Assembly: GCF_000364225.2 (NCBI RefSeq)
Contig: NZ_AQFT02000001.1
Location: 3,305,501 to 3,369,500 of the forward strand
From: Eubacterium plexicaudatum ASF492
Lineage (GTDB): Bacteria > Bacillota > Clostridia > Lachnospirales > Lachnospiraceae
Reading direction: 5' to 3'
Length of the DNA: 64,000 bases
Part shown: positions 36,559-46,414 of the stretch, piece by piece
Position numbering within the stretch: the stretch's first letter is position 1
Layout of the letters: every line of letters starts with the position of its first letter
Notes under the pieces: model-generated
What the model was told of the DNA's origin: nothing
Databases searched by the model: none
What the model saw: the letters and a program-made list of their open reading frames with translations, nothing else
Program-made: the position numbers and the translations under genes

Positions 36559-37491
36559 CTATTCAAAATGACGGTTTAACAGTTCTTTTGCTCCGTTTAT
36601 AATTTCCTCTACAATCTCTTCGCAGGTATTTTCCTGTTTCACCAGTCCCGCAATCTGTCCGGCCATCAGGCTGCCGCCTTTTACATCACCGTCCATAACC
36701 GCTTTGCGCAGAGAACCTAGTGTCAGTGTTTCCAGTTCTTCAAACGAAGCGCCTGCTTTTTCCATTTTTAAGTAATCGCGGCTCATCTGATTGCGCAGCA
36801 CACGAATCGGATGTCCGGTTGAGCGTCCGGTTACTTCGGAGTCGATGTCTTTTGCCTTTACAATGCGCTCTTTATAATTCGCATGTACAATGGACTCCCT
36901 GGCCGTTACAAAGCGTGTACCCATCTGTACGGCATCCGCTCCAAGCATCAGCGCTGCCGCAAAGCCTCTGGCATCCGCAATGCCGCCGGCTGCAATAACC
37001 GGAATCCGCACCGCGTCCGCTACCTGCGGCACAAGCGCCATCGTAGACAGTTCGCCAATATGGCCGCCGGACTCCATTCCTTCTGCCACTACCGCATCCG
37101 CTCCGGCTCGTTCCATCATTTTGGCCATTGCCACACTTGCTACTACCGGAATCACTTTTACACCGGCTTCTTTCCACATAGCAATAAATTTACCCGGATT
37201 ACCGGCCCCTGTCGTTACTACCGGTACGCCTTCTTCTACAACGACCTGTGCTACTTCCGGCGCATTCGGATTCATCAGCATCACATTGACGCCAAACGGC
37301 CGATCGGTCAGTTTTTTCACTTCCTGAATCTGCGTACGTACGACTTCCGGCGGCGCGCTTGCCGCTCCGATAATCCCCAGTCCTCCTGCATTCGATACGG
37401 CTGCTGCCAGATGATATTCCGCTACCCAGGCCATACCACCCTGAATAATCGGATGCCGGATTCCTAATAATTGTGTAATTCTGGTCTTCAT
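36559..37491 (-). CDS. fabK: Enoyl-ACP reductase II FabK (FMN)
   Basis: 310 aa. FMN-dependent enoyl-ACP reductase that replaces FabI in many Firmicutes; FabK is naturally insensitive to triclosan. HPIIQGGMAWVAEYHLAAAV opens the TIM barrel; the FMN phosphate site is VIAAGGIADARGFAAALMLG and GMESGGHIGELSTM is also typical. Immediately downstream of acpP. Confidence 0.96.
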   Translation of the reverse strand: MKTRITQLLGIRHPIIQGGMAWVAEYHLAAAVSNAGGLGIIGAASAPPEVVRTQIQEVKKLTDRPFGVNVMLMNPNAPEVAQVVVEEGVPVVTTGAGNPGKFIAMWKEAGVKVIPVVASVAMAKMMERAGADAVVAEGMESGGHIGELSTMALVPQVADAVRIPVIAAGGIADARGFAAALMLGADAVQMGTRFVTARESIVHANYKERIVKAKDIDSEVTGRSTGHPIRVLRNQMSRDYLKMEKAGASFEELETLTLGSLRKAVMDGDVKGGSLMAGQIAGLVKQENTCEEIVEEIINGAKELLNRHFE

Positions 37492-37503
37492 CTTCGTTCC
37501 GCC

Positions 37504-37734
37504 TTATTCTGCCACATCATGTGCTTTTAAATAACCGATCACATCACCGACCGTATTGACATTTTCCAAATCTTCAGATGGAATTTCCACACCAAACTCT
37601 TCTTCCAGAGCCATGACAAGTTCAAAAATATCCAGTGAATCCGCACCCAGATCATCTTTAAAAGACGTTGCTTCCGTAATTTCCATATCCGTATTTAACT
37701 GCTCTTTTACAATTTCTGCGATTTTTTCTAACAT
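37504..37734 (-). CDS. acpP: Acyl carrier protein
   Basis: 76 aa, acidic. The phosphopantetheine Ser is in [16 protein letters not shown] 37734 follows AAGGAGAATGCAGAC; the open frame extends to 37812 but that part lacks a ribosome site and overlaps the operator region. First gene of the fatty acid operon. Confidence 0.97.
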   Translation of the reverse strand: MLEKIAEIVKEQLNTDMEITEATSFKDDLGADSLDIFELVMALEEEFGVEIPSEDLENVNTVGDVIGYLKAHDVAE

Positions 37735-37816
37735 GTCTGCATTCTCCTTATTTTTTATTATATTTCGTTTATGATTGGCAGAACTTCTGCCTGTTTTTTG
37801 TTTGCTTTTCAAATAA

Positions 37817-37876
37817 CTTGAAAGTCAAATTGTTTGACTCTCAAAGTATAATAGTACTGCCGGAAAGATTTGTCAA
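37817..37876 (-). promoter_or_regulatory. fab operon promoter with two FabT-like boxes
   Basis: Minus strand TTGACA (37871-37876), 17-nt spacer, TATTAT (37848-37853). Directly after the -10 come two boxes of the FabT form TTTGA-NNN-TCAAA: TTTGAGAGTCAAA (37833-37845, perfect) and TTTGACTTTCAAG (37817-37829), 3 nt apart. Together they also form a larger dyad. A repressor here would cover the transcription start. The MarR gene at the operon's end is the obvious candidate. Confidence 0.85.
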
Positions 37877-37950
37877 GAAAATTTTTCCATCGCATGTGAT
37901 ACATTACGGCGTTCCCTTGCATACTCTTTCGGGCTCATATGATAGTGATT
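37872..37950 (-). pseudogene. C-terminal tail of an AraC-family regulator
   Basis: Minus strand reads HYHMSPKEYARERRN then a short tail and TGA (37872-37874). The SPKEY-R-RR pattern is the end of AraC-type DNA-binding domains. The rest of the gene is missing: upstream sequence is the 5' region of the 37999 transporter. The stop codon overlaps the -35 of the fab promoter. This is a remnant, probably left by a deletion. Confidence 0.55.
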
Positions 37951-37998
37951 TATAACATGTAATATGATATAATCCCATTCACAAAGGAGGAAAGGTAA

Positions 37999-39179
37999 AT
38001 GAAAAACCAATATAACAAAACCATCACGGCCTGTTTCGTCGGATATATCGTACAGGCAATTATTAACAATTTTACACCACTGCTGTTTTTATTTTTTCAA
38101 AAAAGCTACCATATTCCACTTTCACAGATTACGCTGCTGGTAACGTTTAATTTTGGCATACAGCTGCTGATTGATCTGCTTTCCGTCGGATTTATCGACA
38201 AAATAGGATATCGTGCATCCATGGTGATCGCTCACACTTTATCCGCAGCGGGTCTGATTCTGCTCGCGGTTTTACCGGACATACTGCCCACGCCGTTTTC
38301 CGGAATTTTAATTGCCGTAATGACCTATGCCATCGGCGGAGGACTTCTGGAAGTTCTCGTCAGTCCGGTCGTAGAAGCGTGCCCTTCCGACCATAAAGAA
38401 AAAACCATGAGCATGCTGCATTCTTTTTACTGTTGGGGCCATGCAGGTGTTGTTTTGCTTTCAACACTTTTTTCCATATGGCCGGTATGGAAAACCGGAA
38501 AACTTTAGCAGTCATATGGGCGCTGATACCGCTTGCAAATGCTTTTGCTTTTACAAAAGTTCCTATTGCAGCGCTGATCGAAGATGGCGCGTCCGGACTC
38601 CGGTTAACGGAATTATTCCGCATGAAGCTATTTTGGATTTTATTCGTCATGATGATATGTGCTGGCGCAAGTGAACAGGCTGTCAGCCAGTGGGCTTCCA
38701 CATTTGCGGAAATGGGCCTTGGCATTTCAAAAACCGCAGGAGATCTGGCCGGCCCAATGGCATTTGCGATTTTAATGGGTACATCCAGAGCATTCTATGG
38801 TAAATATGGTGAACGCATTCATCCGGAACGTTTTATGATTTACAGCAGCTGCCTTTGTATCGTATCCTATCTTGGCATTTCCCTGTTCCCTCTGCCGCAG
38901 CTTTGCCTGCTTGCCTGCGCCGTATGCGGCCTGTCCGTCGGGATTATGTGGCCGGGAACTTTCAGCAAAGCATCTGCAGCTTTGCCAAAAGGTGGGACTG
39001 CGATGTTCGCATTGCTGGCTTTAGGCGGAGACGTCGGCTGTTCCGCCGGACCTACGCTGGTTGGACTGGTATCGGAAGCGTTTGGAAATGACCTGAAAAC
39101 CGGAGTTCTGGCCGGAGTTATTTTTCCGATACTTTTGTTGGCTGGCATTGTTCATTCCGGACATAAAAAAGCAGGATAA
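37999..39179 (+). pseudogene. MFS transporter, frame broken near 38468
   Basis: 37999-38508 encodes the first five helices (ITACFVGYIVQAIINNFTPL, a FIDKIGYR loop). The frame is lost in a T6 run near 38466-38471; the other frame to 39179 continues with HMAGMENRKTLAVIWALIPL and six more helices (GTSRAFYGKYGERI, SVGIMWPGTFSKASAALP). Joined, about 393 aa. It resembles fucose/sugar-type MFS permeases in Clostridia; substrate unknown. GGAGGAAAGG precedes the ATG; TATAAT at 37968-37973 is a likely -10. Confidence 0.75.
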
Positions 39180-39201
39180 CTTTTACAGTTTCCTGCTTTT
39201 T
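39166..39201. terminator. Bidirectional terminator between MFS and PTS genes
   Basis: AAAAAGCAGGA (39166-39176) pairs with TCCTGCTTTTT (39191-39201), 11 bp, loop 14 nt containing the MFS stop codon. It lies between two convergent transcripts. Confidence 0.85.
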
Positions 39202-39217
39202 ATGCCTGATTATGCGT

Positions 39218-40837
39218 TTAATTCTCCACTTTAACAAAAGAATCCATGAACTTAACCGTTCCGGACGCCATTCCCTCCACCGTTTTGTAATCATCCGTAT
39301 TTGTTACAATAACAGGCGTTGTCAGATTATAGCCGGCATTTTGAATTTTGGCAATATCAAATGTAACCAAAAGCTGTCCCGGACGGACCTGATCTCCTTC
39401 CGCAACATGAACTTCATAATATTTTCCTCCCAGTTCAACCGTGTTGATTCCAATATGAATCAGCAATTCCACACCTTCTTTTGTAGTCAGGCCGATTGCA
39501 TGTTTTGTATCAAACACAGTCGTCACCTCTGCTTCACAGGGAGCAACTACTTTGCCTTCGCTCGGCAGGACGGCCATTCCCTTTCCAAGCACCTGTGCGG
39601 CAAACGTATCATCCGGTACTTCTGTCATCGGAACCGCCTTTCCTGTCAACGGACTGTTAATGCGTACGGAAATCTGTCCGTGATCCGTCTCTATGTAATC
39701 CGCGTCATTGCCGTCGTGGCTGCCTGCGTCGTCCGTTTCCAATACTTCCTGCGGAATGCCAAACATATAAGTAAGTGTAAAACATAATGTTACGGAAATC
39801 AGAGATACAATAAAGTACCATAGGAGCTGTCTCCCTTCATATATATACATCAGGTAAGATGGAAGCACCGCCAGACCATAGGAGTTGGAGCGAATATTCA
39901 AAATGGACAGCAATGCCGCACCCAGACCGGAAGAACAAAGCATAATAACCAGCGGACGCAGATTATAACGAATCTGAATACCAAAAAGAACCGGTTCGCT
40001 GATGCCAAATAACTGGGAAAGCATTGCTCCGACAGCTGTCTGCCGAACATTTTCTTTTTTCGCTTTTGCCAGAAAAGCCAAACATGTTCCCACATTGGCA
40101 AAGCCATACATCGCACAAAGTGTAATGACCGGATTAAAGCCGGTATTTGCCAGCAAGGATGTTTCAATCATCGTATAAGTATGATGCAGACCGGTAATAA
40201 CAAGCAGCGGATAAGTAGCCCCGATTATAAATCCACCAATGCCAAACGGAATGCCGATCAGCAGCTCCACAATCCGTACCAGTTTTAACTCTACAATATG
40301 CATAACAGGCCCTATTCAAAGAATCGTCACAAGGAAGGTGCCAAGCATAACGATAAACGGCGTCATAATCAGGTCCAACGCATTTGGCATGATCTTGCGC
40401 AGTTTTTTCTCCAAACCCGCTCCAATCAGCGCCGTCAATATTGCAGTCAGCACACTTCCCTGACATCCGACAATCGGAATGCCGCCAAATGCTTTTACCG
40501 CTTCAATACCGCTGTTTGGATCGGCTACGGAATATGCATTCGGCAGTATCGGGGATACGAGCATCAATCCGATTACCATTCCGATCACAGGCGTTCCGCC
40601 AAACACTTTATACGCCGACCAGCAAATGATTGCCGGAAGGAACGCAAATGCCGTTTCTGTCAGTACATTGACCAATGTCACAATATAATCCGGTATCATA
40701 GATGAATTTGCACCAAACAGTGACAGCACATTGTCATTAAACAGGCATCCTTTCATTCCAAGAAAAAGTCCGGTAGCTGCAATAACCGGTATGATCGGTA
40801 CAAAAATATCTCCAAGCGTTCTCATCAGACGCTTCAC
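39218..40837 (-). pseudogene. PTS glucoside/trehalose-type EIIC-EIIA, EIIB missing, in-frame TGA
   Basis: 40319-40837 encodes the start of an EIIC (LMRTLGDIFVPIIPVIAATGL). An in-frame TGA at 40316-40318 interrupts it; the same frame continues as FGIGGFIIGATYPLLVITG, FGISEPVLFG (the conserved GI-EP loop) and a C-terminal EIIA of the Glc type with HIGINTVELGGKYYEV carrying the phospho-His. The usual N-terminal EIIB (~90 aa, with the phospho-Cys) is absent: the EIIC begins directly at the end of the GH13 gene. As written it could not transport. Family imports trehalose, sucrose or beta-glucosides with phosphorylation. Confidence 0.8.
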
Positions 40838-42217
40838 ACCTTCATCTGCTTATAAAATTCATACATACTTCCTTTTTTTCCGATCTGTGCTTCGGCATTG
40901 ATCTTTGGATATTCCTCGGTCATTCCAAGCCATGGTTTTACGGTGGAAAATCCTCCATATCGTTCATGATTCCATGGAAACGGTGTGCGGGCGTTGTCTC
41001 TGCTGCGCATATTTACAAACCGCAAAGCCTGCTGCGCCGTATATCCTTCTTGTATGGAGCGATGATACTGGTCAATGCTTGATATATCGTCAAATTCATC
41101 TACCGATTTTCTTTCAAAGTTGACCATGCCTAATTCCTGACCCTGATAAATAAACGGAATGCCTCTCAGAAAAAAATACATGGCTGCCAATGTTTTTACC
41201 GCTTCCGCATTATGCCGGCCTTCTTTTAAATATTTCGTTGCGGCTCTCGGCTGATCGTGATTTTCAATGAAATTTGCTCCCCATCCATATTTTTGTATTG
41301 CCATCTGGCTTGCCATAATTTTATCGTTTAAATCTTTCACACTCCAGTCCACCCGTTTGAACCATTCACTGCCGGAAGCAATGTCCAGATCCGCATATCG
41401 AAAATCAAATATCATGGAAAAATAACCGTTTTCTCCGATAAATTCCTCTAATTCCTCATAGTCAACTCCCGGCGCTTCCGCCACCGTCAGACACATGTGC
41501 CTGTCAAAGGTACAAGACTTTAATTCCCGGCTGATTCCTGCAAGTTTTTGTACATTTTGCAAGTCCGTCCACGCCGTCCGCTTCACAGTTTTTCCATGTC
41601 AGATCTTTTTTTATAAACGTTATTGCATCAATGCGAAATCCTGCAATTCCTTTATCCAGCCACCGGTTCACCATTTCATACAATTGGTTTCTGAGCTCCT
41701 TATTTTCCCAGTTCAAATCCGGTTGTTTTTTCCCAAATGTATGAAAATAATATTCGTCCCATCCCGGAACTTTTTGCCATACACTTCCGCCGAAAACCGA
41801 TCGCCAGTTATTTGGCTCCTGGTTTCCTTCTTTAAAAATATAGTAATCATGGTAAGCGCTGTCTTTGTCTGCAAGCGCTTTTTGAAACCATTCATGTTCA
41901 TCTGACGTATGATTTATGACCAGAGCCAGAATAATTTTTATTCCACGTTTTTTTGCTTCTGCTATTAACTGCTCCAAATCCTGCATCGTGCCGAATTCCG
42001 ATGCAATGGCCATATAATCGGAAATATCATAACCGTTATCATCCATAGGCGACCGGTATATCGGACAAATCCACAGCATGGTGATTCCCAGCTCTTCCAG
42101 ATAGTCCAGTTTTTCGGTAATTCCGCGCAAATCACCAATTCCATCATCATTACTGTCATAAAAACTTTTCGGATAGATCTGGTAAACAACTTCTTCCTGC
42201 CACCATTGTTTTTTCAT
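40834..42217 (-). pseudogene. GH13 alpha-glucosidase / phosphotrehalase-like, frameshifted and truncated
   Basis: 41504-42217 holds the first half (WWQEEVVYQIYPKSFYDSN, DGIGDLRGI, INHTSDEHEWF, nucleophile Asp in GFRIDAI). After a break near 41560 the second frame (40834-41586) has the acid/base Glu in TVAEAPGV and the ENHDQPR site. The protein ends at SMYEFYKQMKV, about 90 residues early: the C-terminal beta domain is missing and the next gene starts in the same bases. Such enzymes split phosphorylated or free alpha-glucosides brought in by a PTS. ATG 42217 is preferred over TTG 42223. Confidence 0.8.
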
Positions 42218-42219
42218 TT

Positions 42220-42918
42220 TCAATTCTTGCTTTCTGCTTTTTCAAAAACATGAAGCACATTTCTTCTTAACAGTTCTTTATAAATACCGTCCTCCATAAC
42301 CGGTTCACATATGGAAGACGCATAGGTTCCAACAAGAGGATTTCCGCATCCGACCGCGACTGCAATTCCGGTCGCTTCCATCATTGCAATATCATTTTCA
42401 CTGTCGCCAAAGCTCATGCTTTCCTTTTTCAATATACCAAGTTTCCGGTTCAGTTTTTTTACCGCACTGCCCTTATTACAGCCTGCCGGAAGCAGTTCCA
42501 GATACCAGTCATGTCCCCACTTCTTTTTCTGAATCGTTTCCACATGCGGCTCCAGTTTCTTTTCCAGCCAATCGACGGCAGTCTGTTGTCCTAAAACACA
42601 GATTTTATGTATATCCGGCGCATCATTTTTGATCTCTGCCAAATTTTCTTCATAAGAAATCTTGTTCTTTATACGAAGCATATTCTGTTCCGTTTTGCTG
42701 CTGCCGCTGATCTTATGCTGAAAATCATTTCTGTAAAATACGCAGGCATGATTTGCAAACCGTATAAGCAGCGTCTTGGATACATTACAGGCAGCAGCAA
42801 ACTCTTCCACCGTTTTCCTGCCACATTCATCATAGTGTCCGGCTAAATAATGGCATACGTACTTTTCATTATCGCTCAGTTCATCATAATGAACGTTCAG
42901 CAGTTCATCCACTCTCAT
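42220..42918 (-). CDS. Chimera of RpiR HTH and Cof-type HAD phosphatase
   Basis: 232 aa. Residues 1-55 are an RpiR-type helix-turn-helix (HYDELSDNEKYVCHYLAG, TVEEFAAACNVSKTLLIRFA). Directly after RFA the sequence changes to the middle and end of a Cof-like HAD sugar phosphatase (KGSAVKKLNRKLGI, FGDSENDIAMMEATGIAVAV). Both the SIS domain of RpiR and the HAD N-terminal DxDGT are missing. The frame is open across the join near 42750, but the product would lack both activities. It overlaps the preceding rpiR-like remnant by 14 bp. Most likely a deletion scar. Confidence 0.7.
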   Translation of the reverse strand: MRVDELLNVHYDELSDNEKYVCHYLAGHYDECGRKTVEEFAAACNVSKTLLIRFANHACVFYRNDFQHKISGSSKTEQNMLRIKNKISYEENLAEIKNDAPDIHKICVLGQQTAVDWLEKKLEPHVETIQKKKWGHDWYLELLPAGCNKGSAVKKLNRKLGILKKESMSFGDSENDIAMMEATGIAVAVGCGNPLVGTYASSICEPVMEDGIYKELLRRNVLHVFEKAESKN

Positions 42919-43504
42919 TTACGACTTCCTCCCCATGCTTTTGAGCATATTCCAGATAACGAACCGATAATATATCGAGTAAAATATAAAATGCCGCTAC
43001 CATTTCATACGATTGCCCGCCTGTATGACTGACGGTTTTCGTTCCGACATACAGATTTTCCCGAACACTCCTTGCCAGTGTATTATTCGCCCATCGGGTA
43101 AGAGCCATTGTCCTGATGCCTGTCTCCCGAACCGCTCTCTTGCAAGACGTACTTCTCCCAGGTCAAACAAATCTACGCAGCACTTTCAGACCGCCTCATA
43201 ATCATGTTTTTTTAATTCATCAACCATTACATGATACTCTTTGACAATATCCTGCAAATGATATAAATACACCACATGTTCTTCTTTTCTGTTCAAAAGC
43301 AGTTTCAATTCCTGATAGGAATCTATCCCCAGTTTTTTCATCAGACGGACCAGCGTCGTTCTGGAAACATGCAGATAAGACGCCAGCTGTGTACTGTTCA
43401 TCTGTTTTACGGCCTGTTTATCCCGGAAGATGGCGGTCAGCATTTCCCGGTCATTTGCCGTAAGCACATCATACCTGTCATTTACAAGTTCTTCCAGATT
43501 CATT
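42905..43504 (-). pseudogene. RpiR-family regulator with internal deletions
   Basis: 43186-43504 is the N-terminal HTH (MNLEELVNDRYDVLTANDREML, STQLASYLHVSRTTLVRLMKKLG). Then only pieces of the SIS domain follow: VDLFDLGEVRLARERFG (about 43110-43160) and, in another frame, ETGIRTMALTRWANNTLARSV to the end at 42905. The phosphosugar-binding core between them is missing. RpiR proteins sense phosphorylated sugars; this copy is about 600 bp where about 750 is usual. 8 bp downstream of the aldo/keto reductase. Confidence 0.7.
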
Positions 43505-43511
43505 GCCTGCT

Positions 43512-44660
43512 CTAATCTCCAAATAATTCTTTCATTTTTCTCATCCTGTCTATGACCGGAACCTGAAACGGGCATCTGCTTTCACATCCGCCGCATTCCA
43601 TACAGTCTTTGGCAGCTGCGGACAGCTGCGCATAATGTGCTCTGACCGTACCCGGAACCTCTTCTTGCATACATGCAAGGTCATATAATTTATTTGCCAT
43701 TGCGATGTCTATTCCTGCCGGACATGGCGCGCAGTGCCCGCAATACGTGCATTGTCCCGTTGAAAATGCATGCTTGGGTGCCGCAGCCAGCACACCCGCA
43801 TAATTCTTTTGTTCATCCGAAGCCGTTTCATACGCCACTGCCTCATATACATGCTGCGGATGATCAAATCCTGCCAGAATCGACGCCACTGCCGGACGTG
43901 TCAGTGCATAATGAATGCACTGCACCGGTGTCAGCGCTACGCCAAAAGGAGATGTTTCCGCCTGAAACAAACGTCCTCCGGCATATCCCTTCATAACCGT
44001 AATACCGATGCCGTTCCGCTCACAAAGCTGATACAGCCGTTCTCTCTCCGGTGCAATTCCACCGCATGCATCGTCGTACTGTTCCGTAAAATACCGATCC
44101 ACGTCTGTCACCGGCGGCAGCATATCAAATGCCGGATTGACACTGAACAAAATCATTTCTATCTCACCCTGACGGGCAGCCATCTCGGCAGTCTCCGGAT
44201 TGTGCGTGCTCATACCGATATGGCGGATTTTTCCTTCCTTTTTCAGCTGACGCACATATTCCATAAATTCCCCGTTGATCACCCGCTCAAATTCTTCTTT
44301 CGTATCAATAAAATGAATCATTCCCAGATCCACATAATCCGTCTGCAATCTGGCCAGCAAATCTTCAAAAGCCGGTTTTACTTTTTCAATCTCCCTTGAT
44401 CTGACATACTGTCCGTTTTCCCAGACAGAGCCAATATGTCCCTGTATAATCCACCGGTCGCGCTTTCCTTTGACTGCCAGGCCGATATTGGAACGCACAT
44501 TCGGTTCCGACATCCAGCAGTCCAGTATGTTAATGCCTTCCTTTACGCAGACGTCTATCACAGCTTTTACTTCTTCCGTATTATGCCGCTCCAGCCATTC
44601 ACCCCCAAGACCGATTTCACTGACCTTAAGACCTGTCTTTCCAAGTTCACGATACCTCAT
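43512..44660 (-). CDS. Aldo/keto reductase with C-terminal 2[4Fe-4S] ferredoxin domain
   Basis: 382 aa, intact. The TIM barrel starts MRYRELGKTGLKVSEIGLGG and has DYVDLGMIHF and IRHIGMSTHNPETAE. The C-terminus adds two Cys clusters, CTYCGHCAPCPAGI and CMECGGCESRCPF, as in the large clostridial group of ferredoxin-containing aldo/keto reductases. Physiological substrate is unknown. The catalytic Tyr position of classical AKRs is replaced (NILDCWMSE), as is common in this subgroup. Start ATG follows AGGAGG. Confidence 0.9.
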   Translation of the reverse strand: MRYRELGKTGLKVSEIGLGGEWLERHNTEEVKAVIDVCVKEGINILDCWMSEPNVRSNIGLAVKGKRDRWIIQGHIGSVWENGQYVRSREIEKVKPAFEDLLARLQTDYVDLGMIHFIDTKEEFERVINGEFMEYVRQLKKEGKIRHIGMSTHNPETAEMAARQGEIEMILFSVNPAFDMLPPVTDVDRYFTEQYDDACGGIAPERERLYQLCERNGIGITVMKGYAGGRLFQAETSPFGVALTPVQCIHYALTRPAVASILAGFDHPQHVYEAVAYETASDEQKNYAGVLAAAPKHAFSTGQCTYCGHCAPCPAGIDIAMANKLYDLACMQEEVPGTVRAHYAQLSAAAKDCMECGGCESRCPFQVPVIDRMRKMKELFGD

Positions 44661-44853
44661 AAGTTCCTCCTTTTTCTAATCCGTATTTATTTTTCTACGA
44701 TAACTTCATCATAACATAAATCCGGACAAGCAACATTACTTTTTACTCTTTTCCTTTACCATTTTCCAAATGCATTCTGTTTTGCATATTTATACCGGAA
44801 AATAAATATTGATACGATAAAAGAAGTTGACAAATAAATCGGCACCATATAAT

Positions 44854-46358
44854 ATGAATAAGGAAACTTTTTTAAACGATATCGTATCTTCGATTCACGT
44901 TGGCGAAAACAGCCACGCTTATATGATAAACAAAAACGGCGATACAATTGCAGATATTACACTGGATACGATAACCGTTCAAAATATTGAGGCCGAAGCT
45001 GAGGATGATCCTTCTCTGAAAGAGCTGGCAAACATCCATGCGCAGATGCGGGAAGGAAAAAATGGCTTTGGCAGCTACAAAACAATCCGACAAGATGAAA
45101 ATGAAGATAAGGCAACGGAACAGAAAATGTTTATTGCATATGCTCCCGTACCAAATACGGACGGATGGAGCATTGCGGTCACAGCGCCGCAGAAGAATTA
45201 TCTGTCTGCCGCATACAAAGCCATGGCCATTAATATAGCTGTCATTGTCATATCTGTTCTGATTTCCATGGTAATCTCCCTGCTGCTGGCAAACAATATC
45301 GGAACTCCGATGAAAGCCTGTGCCAAACGTATGCAGCTGCTTGTAGAAGGAGATTTGGAAACTCCGATACCGGAAATAAAAAACAAAGACGAAACAGGCA
45401 TGCTCACGGCATCTACCGCTTCCCTTGTAGAAGGGCTTGGTGTCGTTATCCACGATATCAGCTATCTTTTAACCGAGCTGTCCAATCAGAACCTGGATAT
45501 ACATACGCATCATGAAGAAAGCTACGCGGGCAGTTTCCAAAATATTCTGCTCTCCATGCGTCAGATGAAAATAAAGTTAAACTCGATTATGCACCAGATC
45601 AGCCATTCCGCAACTCAGGTATCGGAGGCCAGCAGCCGCTTTCGATAAGCGCCCAGACATTAAGCGAAGGCACTTCCGAACAGGCCTGTTCCGTGCAGCA
45701 ACTGGCGGATCGGATGAATGTCATATCCGAAGACGTAAAGAACACGGCTACCGAAGCGCTTGACGTACGCAGCCAGACGCACCATGCAGGAGAAGCCGTT
45801 TCCCTTTGCAGCAGTCAGATGCAGAACCTGATGAACGCAATGGATAAAATCAAAACCTGTTCGGATGAAATCGAAAAGATACTGAAAACTATTGACGATA
45901 TCGCATTCCAGACAAATATCCTGTCGTTAAACGCAGCGGTAGAAGCGGCCCGGGCCGGAGAAGCTGGCAAAGGATTTGCTGTCGTAGCAGAGGAAGTAAG
46001 CAGTCTTGCGAGCAAATCTGCAGAAGCGGCCCAGCAGACATCCGTACTGATCGAACACTCCACGCAGGCCGTCCATACCGGAACGGAAATCGCCCTGCAG
46101 ACAGCAGATGTACTGCAGGAAGTGGTAAAAAGTATCCATTCCGTAACGGCTTCCATTGATAATATTTCGACTGTTTCCAACGAACAGTCCGAAGCCGTAT
46201 CACAGGTTTCCGAAGGCATTAACCAGATTTCGGCTGTGGTACAGAGCAACAGCTCCACAGCACAGCAAGGCGCTGCCGCCAGCGAACAGCTGTCGGCCGA
46301 GGCAGCAATATTAAAACAGCTTGTAGAACAATTTACACTCGCCTCGGATTTATCATAA
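44854..46358 (+). pseudogene. Methyl-accepting chemotaxis protein, 5' truncated and frameshifted
   Basis: 44854-45648 has the end of a periplasmic dCache domain (SSIHVGENSHAYMINKNGD, APVPNTDGWSIAVTAP), a membrane helix (IAVIVISVLISMVISLLL) and a HAMP domain. Near 45642 the frame shifts, and 45650-46358 carries the signalling domain with the hairpin tip region [36 protein letters not shown]. The first membrane helix and half of the Cache domain are missing; only 165 bp separate it from the aldo/keto reductase. A TTGACA and TATAAT lie just before the first ATG, too close for a normal leader. Confidence 0.8.
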
Positions 46359-46403
46359 CAAAAAATAAGGCCCGCCAACAGATATGGCAGGCCTTATTTT
46401 TTG
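46359..46403. terminator. Bidirectional terminator after the chemotaxis gene
   Basis: CAAAAAATAAGGCCCGCCA pairs with TGGCAGGCCTTATTTTTTG with one mismatch and a 6-nt loop. Both flanking genes converge on it. Confidence 0.9.
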
Positions 46404-46414
46404 TTGTCTTAATC

